From the NCBI GenBank assembly GCA_965223035.1, contig OZ244980.1:4154001-4218000 (forward strand): 64,000 nucleotides of DNA, in the 5' to 3' direction. Each line of letters begins with the position of its first letter. The first letter of the stretch is position 1. Of this stretch, positions 62,248-64,000 are shown piece after piece. The notes below the pieces were generated by a model. The model made no database searches. It saw nothing but the letters and a program-made list of their open reading frames with translations, and was not told the DNA's origin. The DNA comes from CAMDPA01 sp965223035. Its GTDB lineage: Bacteria; Pseudomonadota; Alphaproteobacteria; Rhizobiales; Hyphomicrobiaceae. The position numbers and the translations under genes were made by a program.

Positions 62248-63386
62248 ACCGCCAGCTTGGCCAACTCGACCCGGCGCGATCGCACGATCTGTCCGTCGAT
62301 ATCACGAATGGTCAAATCAACTGACCTCGCCGGCCAATTGATCTGCAGCACGCCGAAGTTCGCACCGCCATACATCTGGTCCAGCTGATAGGGTCCGCTC
62401 TCTTCGGGGTCGGCAAACGGCAGGTTCATGGAACTCGACGTCACTTCGTAAAGCGGATAACCAACATCGTTTGACGTGCGATAAATTGAGGCGCGGTGAC
62501 GATCGCCCGACAGCAGAATGACCCCGTTCGCGCCAACCCTTCTGATCAGCGCGAAAAGCTTGTTCCGCTCCAAGGGCAGATTGCCCCACCGCTCCCATCT
62601 GTGCCCCTGGGCGAGAATTTGAATGCTGGAGACGATCAGTCGGACGTCGGCGGGCTTTTTCAGCTCGGCCGCCAGCCACCTCCACTGGCGCTCGCCCAAC
62701 AGCGTTTTTTCCGGCGATGGGTCGGGCACATATCGGCCTTTGCCGAAGTCGGTGACGGATTTGCGGCGCAGCGGCGAACGAAAGCTGCGCGTATCGAGCA
62801 TGATGATCTGCACCCGTTGACCGACTGGCCCGAATGCAGCCGCGTAAAAGATGCCGACGGGATCTTGTCCAACGACGCTGCCCGAACCTTTCCAAAACGT
62901 GCGAAACAGCTTGCGCGCCGCCGCACGGTGGACAAAATCTCCACCCGCATCGTTGCCGCCGTAGTCATGGTCATCCCAAATCGCCAAGATCGGGAAAGCC
63001 TGGCGGGCCGCAGCGAACTCTGGCCGTTTTGCCAGCTTCGCGTAGGCCATCGTCAATTCGCGCCGATCTGCCGACTTGATGTCCCCGTAGACGTTGTCGC
63101 CAACCATTAAAAACAGTTCGGGCTTTGCCGCGATCACCGAACGCCAAATCGGCTGGTCGCGATTTTGATGTAAACACGACCCGAAGCCGATCCGCGTCAA
63201 CGGTGTGCGAGCTGGAGGCAGTGGGCTCCATGCCACCGAGGGCAAGACCAACGGCTCGGCGCGTGCGCTTTTAGAAAAGAACTCGCTATCGATCAGCACG
63301 GCACTGACCAATCCCACGCCGGCGACGACCAAGCCCAGGGTCATGCTGGCTCTGCGCCGAACAAGGTTCCCGAGATCTCGCGGCAT
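62235..63386 (-). CDS. PhoD-like metallophosphatase (alkaline phosphatase D family)
   Basis: A 383-aa secreted phosphodiesterase/phosphatase. N-terminal twin-arginine-like signal (LVRRRASMTLGLVVAG, cleavage near SARAEP), then the PhoD metallophosphatase core: GFGSCLHQNRDQPIW, FLMVGDNVYGD, AIWDDHDYGGND, MLDTRSFRS and LLSGDRHRASI, with Asp, Asn and His metal ligands. Start ATG 63386. Releases phosphate from esters in the periplasm. Probably expressed alone. Confidence 0.88.
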   Translation of the reverse strand: MPRDLGNLVRRRASMTLGLVVAGVGLVSAVLIDSEFFSKSARAEPLVLPSVAWSPLPPARTPLTRIGFGSCLHQNRDQPIWRSVIAAKPELFLMVGDNVYGDIKSADRRELTMAYAKLAKRPEFAAARQAFPILAIWDDHDYGGNDAGGDFVHRAAARKLFRTFWKGSGSVVGQDPVGIFYAAAFGPVGQRVQIIMLDTRSFRSPLRRKSVTDFGKGRYVPDPSPEKTLLGERQWRWLAAELKKPADVRLIVSSIQILAQGHRWERWGNLPLERNKLFALIRRVGANGVILLSGDRHRASIYRTSNDVGYPLYEVTSSSMNLPFADPEESGPYQLDQMYGGANFGVLQINWPARSVDLTIRDIDGQIVRSRRVELAKLAVQHR

Positions 63387-63704
63387 CGCTGGGCGCTCCC
63401 TTGTTTTTGACCGATCAATGGACCGTAAGCTAACCGTTAGAGCATTTCAGTGTTCGCTGGAACCATCCCGCTCCACCAACCGGCCACCCTACGGCACGCT
63501 TGGGTGGGGAGCCGGATCGGGAAGCGGGCCGGCAACGCTCATCTGCCTCAGGTGGACATGATCATGGCTTGAAACTGCTGTGACGGCGCCGGGGACCAGG
63601 CGCGACACTGACCTGGCTTTTGCCCGCCCAATCGGCTCACGCAAGCCGCACGCCTCGCCGCCGGCCGGCATGCACCCAACACGGGTGACGGCGCTGCGAG
63701 CCGA
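63387..63704. other. Intergenic stretch with an F2 repeat
   Basis: Positions about 63436-63530 hold an F2-family palindrome (TGTTCGCTGGAACCATCCCG with GGGTGGGGAGCC downstream). No gene seen. Confidence 0.6.
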
Positions 63705-64000
63705 TCATATCAACACCTGCTCCGCTTCGCAGGCCGCCGACCTCAGCGCCGCCAGAAACTCTGACTCAAGCCGTTTCACGGCCACGCGCTCCGACCGCAC
63801 ACCGATGTTGAGCGCACAGACGACGGTACCATCGACGCGCTTGACCGGCACCGCGATCGAGCGCAGGCCGAACTCCCCTTCCCCGTCCACCAAGGCATAG
63901 CCCTTTGTTCGCGCGGAGATGATGGCGGCGCGGAGTTCGACTTTGTCGATCACCGTCCGCTCCGTCAGCTTGGTCGGATGCAACCGACCGAGATAGGCAT
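63705..64000 (-). CDS. IclR-family transcriptional regulator (PcaR/PobR-like), C-terminal part
   Basis: The last about 98 residues of an IclR regulator entering from the right edge: AYLGRLHPTKLTERT, RTKGYALVDGEGEFGLRSIA, VPVKRVDGTVVCALNIGVRSERV. This is the effector-binding domain; GLRSIAVPV is typical of PcaR/PcaU/PobR regulators of protocatechuate and 4-hydroxybenzoate pathways. The helix-turn-helix lies outside the window. It supports an aromatic-degradation neighbourhood. Confidence 0.85.
   Translation of the reverse strand, partial: AYLGRLHPTKLTERTVIDKVELRAAIISARTKGYALVDGEGEFGLRSIAVPVKRVDGTVVCALNIGVRSERVAVKRLESEFLAALRSAACEAEQVLI

Overview
The window reads as chromosome of a GC-rich alphaproteobacterium, probably Rhodospirillales-like. 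This is an inference from the PhaR/PhaA polyhydroxyalkanoate genes, an FYDLN_acid protein, the FabI/DUF3141/phosphotransacetylase/acetate kinase cluster, TRAP transporters and overall codon usage. No rRNA, tRNA or CRISPR array was found. Most of the DNA is ordinary housekeeping and catabolic sequence, interrupted by two accessory regions (about 20-26 kb and 29.4-45 kb) and by a dispersed palindromic repeat.

Layout. 0.2-8.6 kb: a partial rotary-ATPase-like subunit, then a plus-strand acyl-CoA/acetate cluster (two CoA-transferase subunits; FabI; a DUF3141 PHA-synthase-like hydrolase; MaoC-phosphotransacetylase; acetate kinase) whose later genes overlap by 1-4 bases. 8.8-19.9 kb: flavin monooxygenase, recJ, gmk, yicC, a GGDEF/EAL protein, rpmF, an FYDLN_acid protein, hisF and a Pal-like lipoprotein. 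20-26 kb: lower-GC, gene-poor, decayed material with a truncated acetyltransferase, orphan membrane proteins and two broken exoprotein genes that share a 324-bp calcium-binding module at about 98% identity. 26.2-29.7 kb: a divergent pair of adenylate-forming enzymes.

29.7-44 kb is the most interesting region. A minus-strand operon encodes a HlyC-like toxin acyltransferase, an Imm11-like immunity protein, and a giant RTX protein (about 2,630 aa if one missing base is restored) whose N-terminus carries an HNH nuclease of the AHH type. A divergent plus-strand operon encodes a second HlyC-like acyltransferase, a HlyB-type ABC transporter and a HlyD-type adaptor. Together they look like a self-contained type I secreted nuclease effector with its own immunity protein and two divergent acyltransferases. 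I infer interbacterial competition. The RTX reading frame is broken by a single-base deletion at 36588/36589 as given.

45-50.4 kb: phaR and phaA back to back, then a TRAP transporter (dctPQM). 50.4-63.4 kb: GMC oxidoreductase, GNAT, a carotenoid-desaturase-like flavoprotein, a molybdenum hydroxylase, and a set (4,5-dihydroxyphthalate decarboxylase-like, LigB dioxygenase, two isochorismatase-fold hydrolases) that suggests degradation of an aromatic or N-heterocyclic compound. Then come a PhoD-like phosphatase and, at the edge, an IclR-family regulator.

Dispersed elements: at least eight copies of a CTAG-bounded double-hairpin repeat (64, 139 or 154 bp) with compensatory changes in its stems. 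One copy supplies the stop codon of a gene and another extends a gene. A second palindromic family sits next to it in places.
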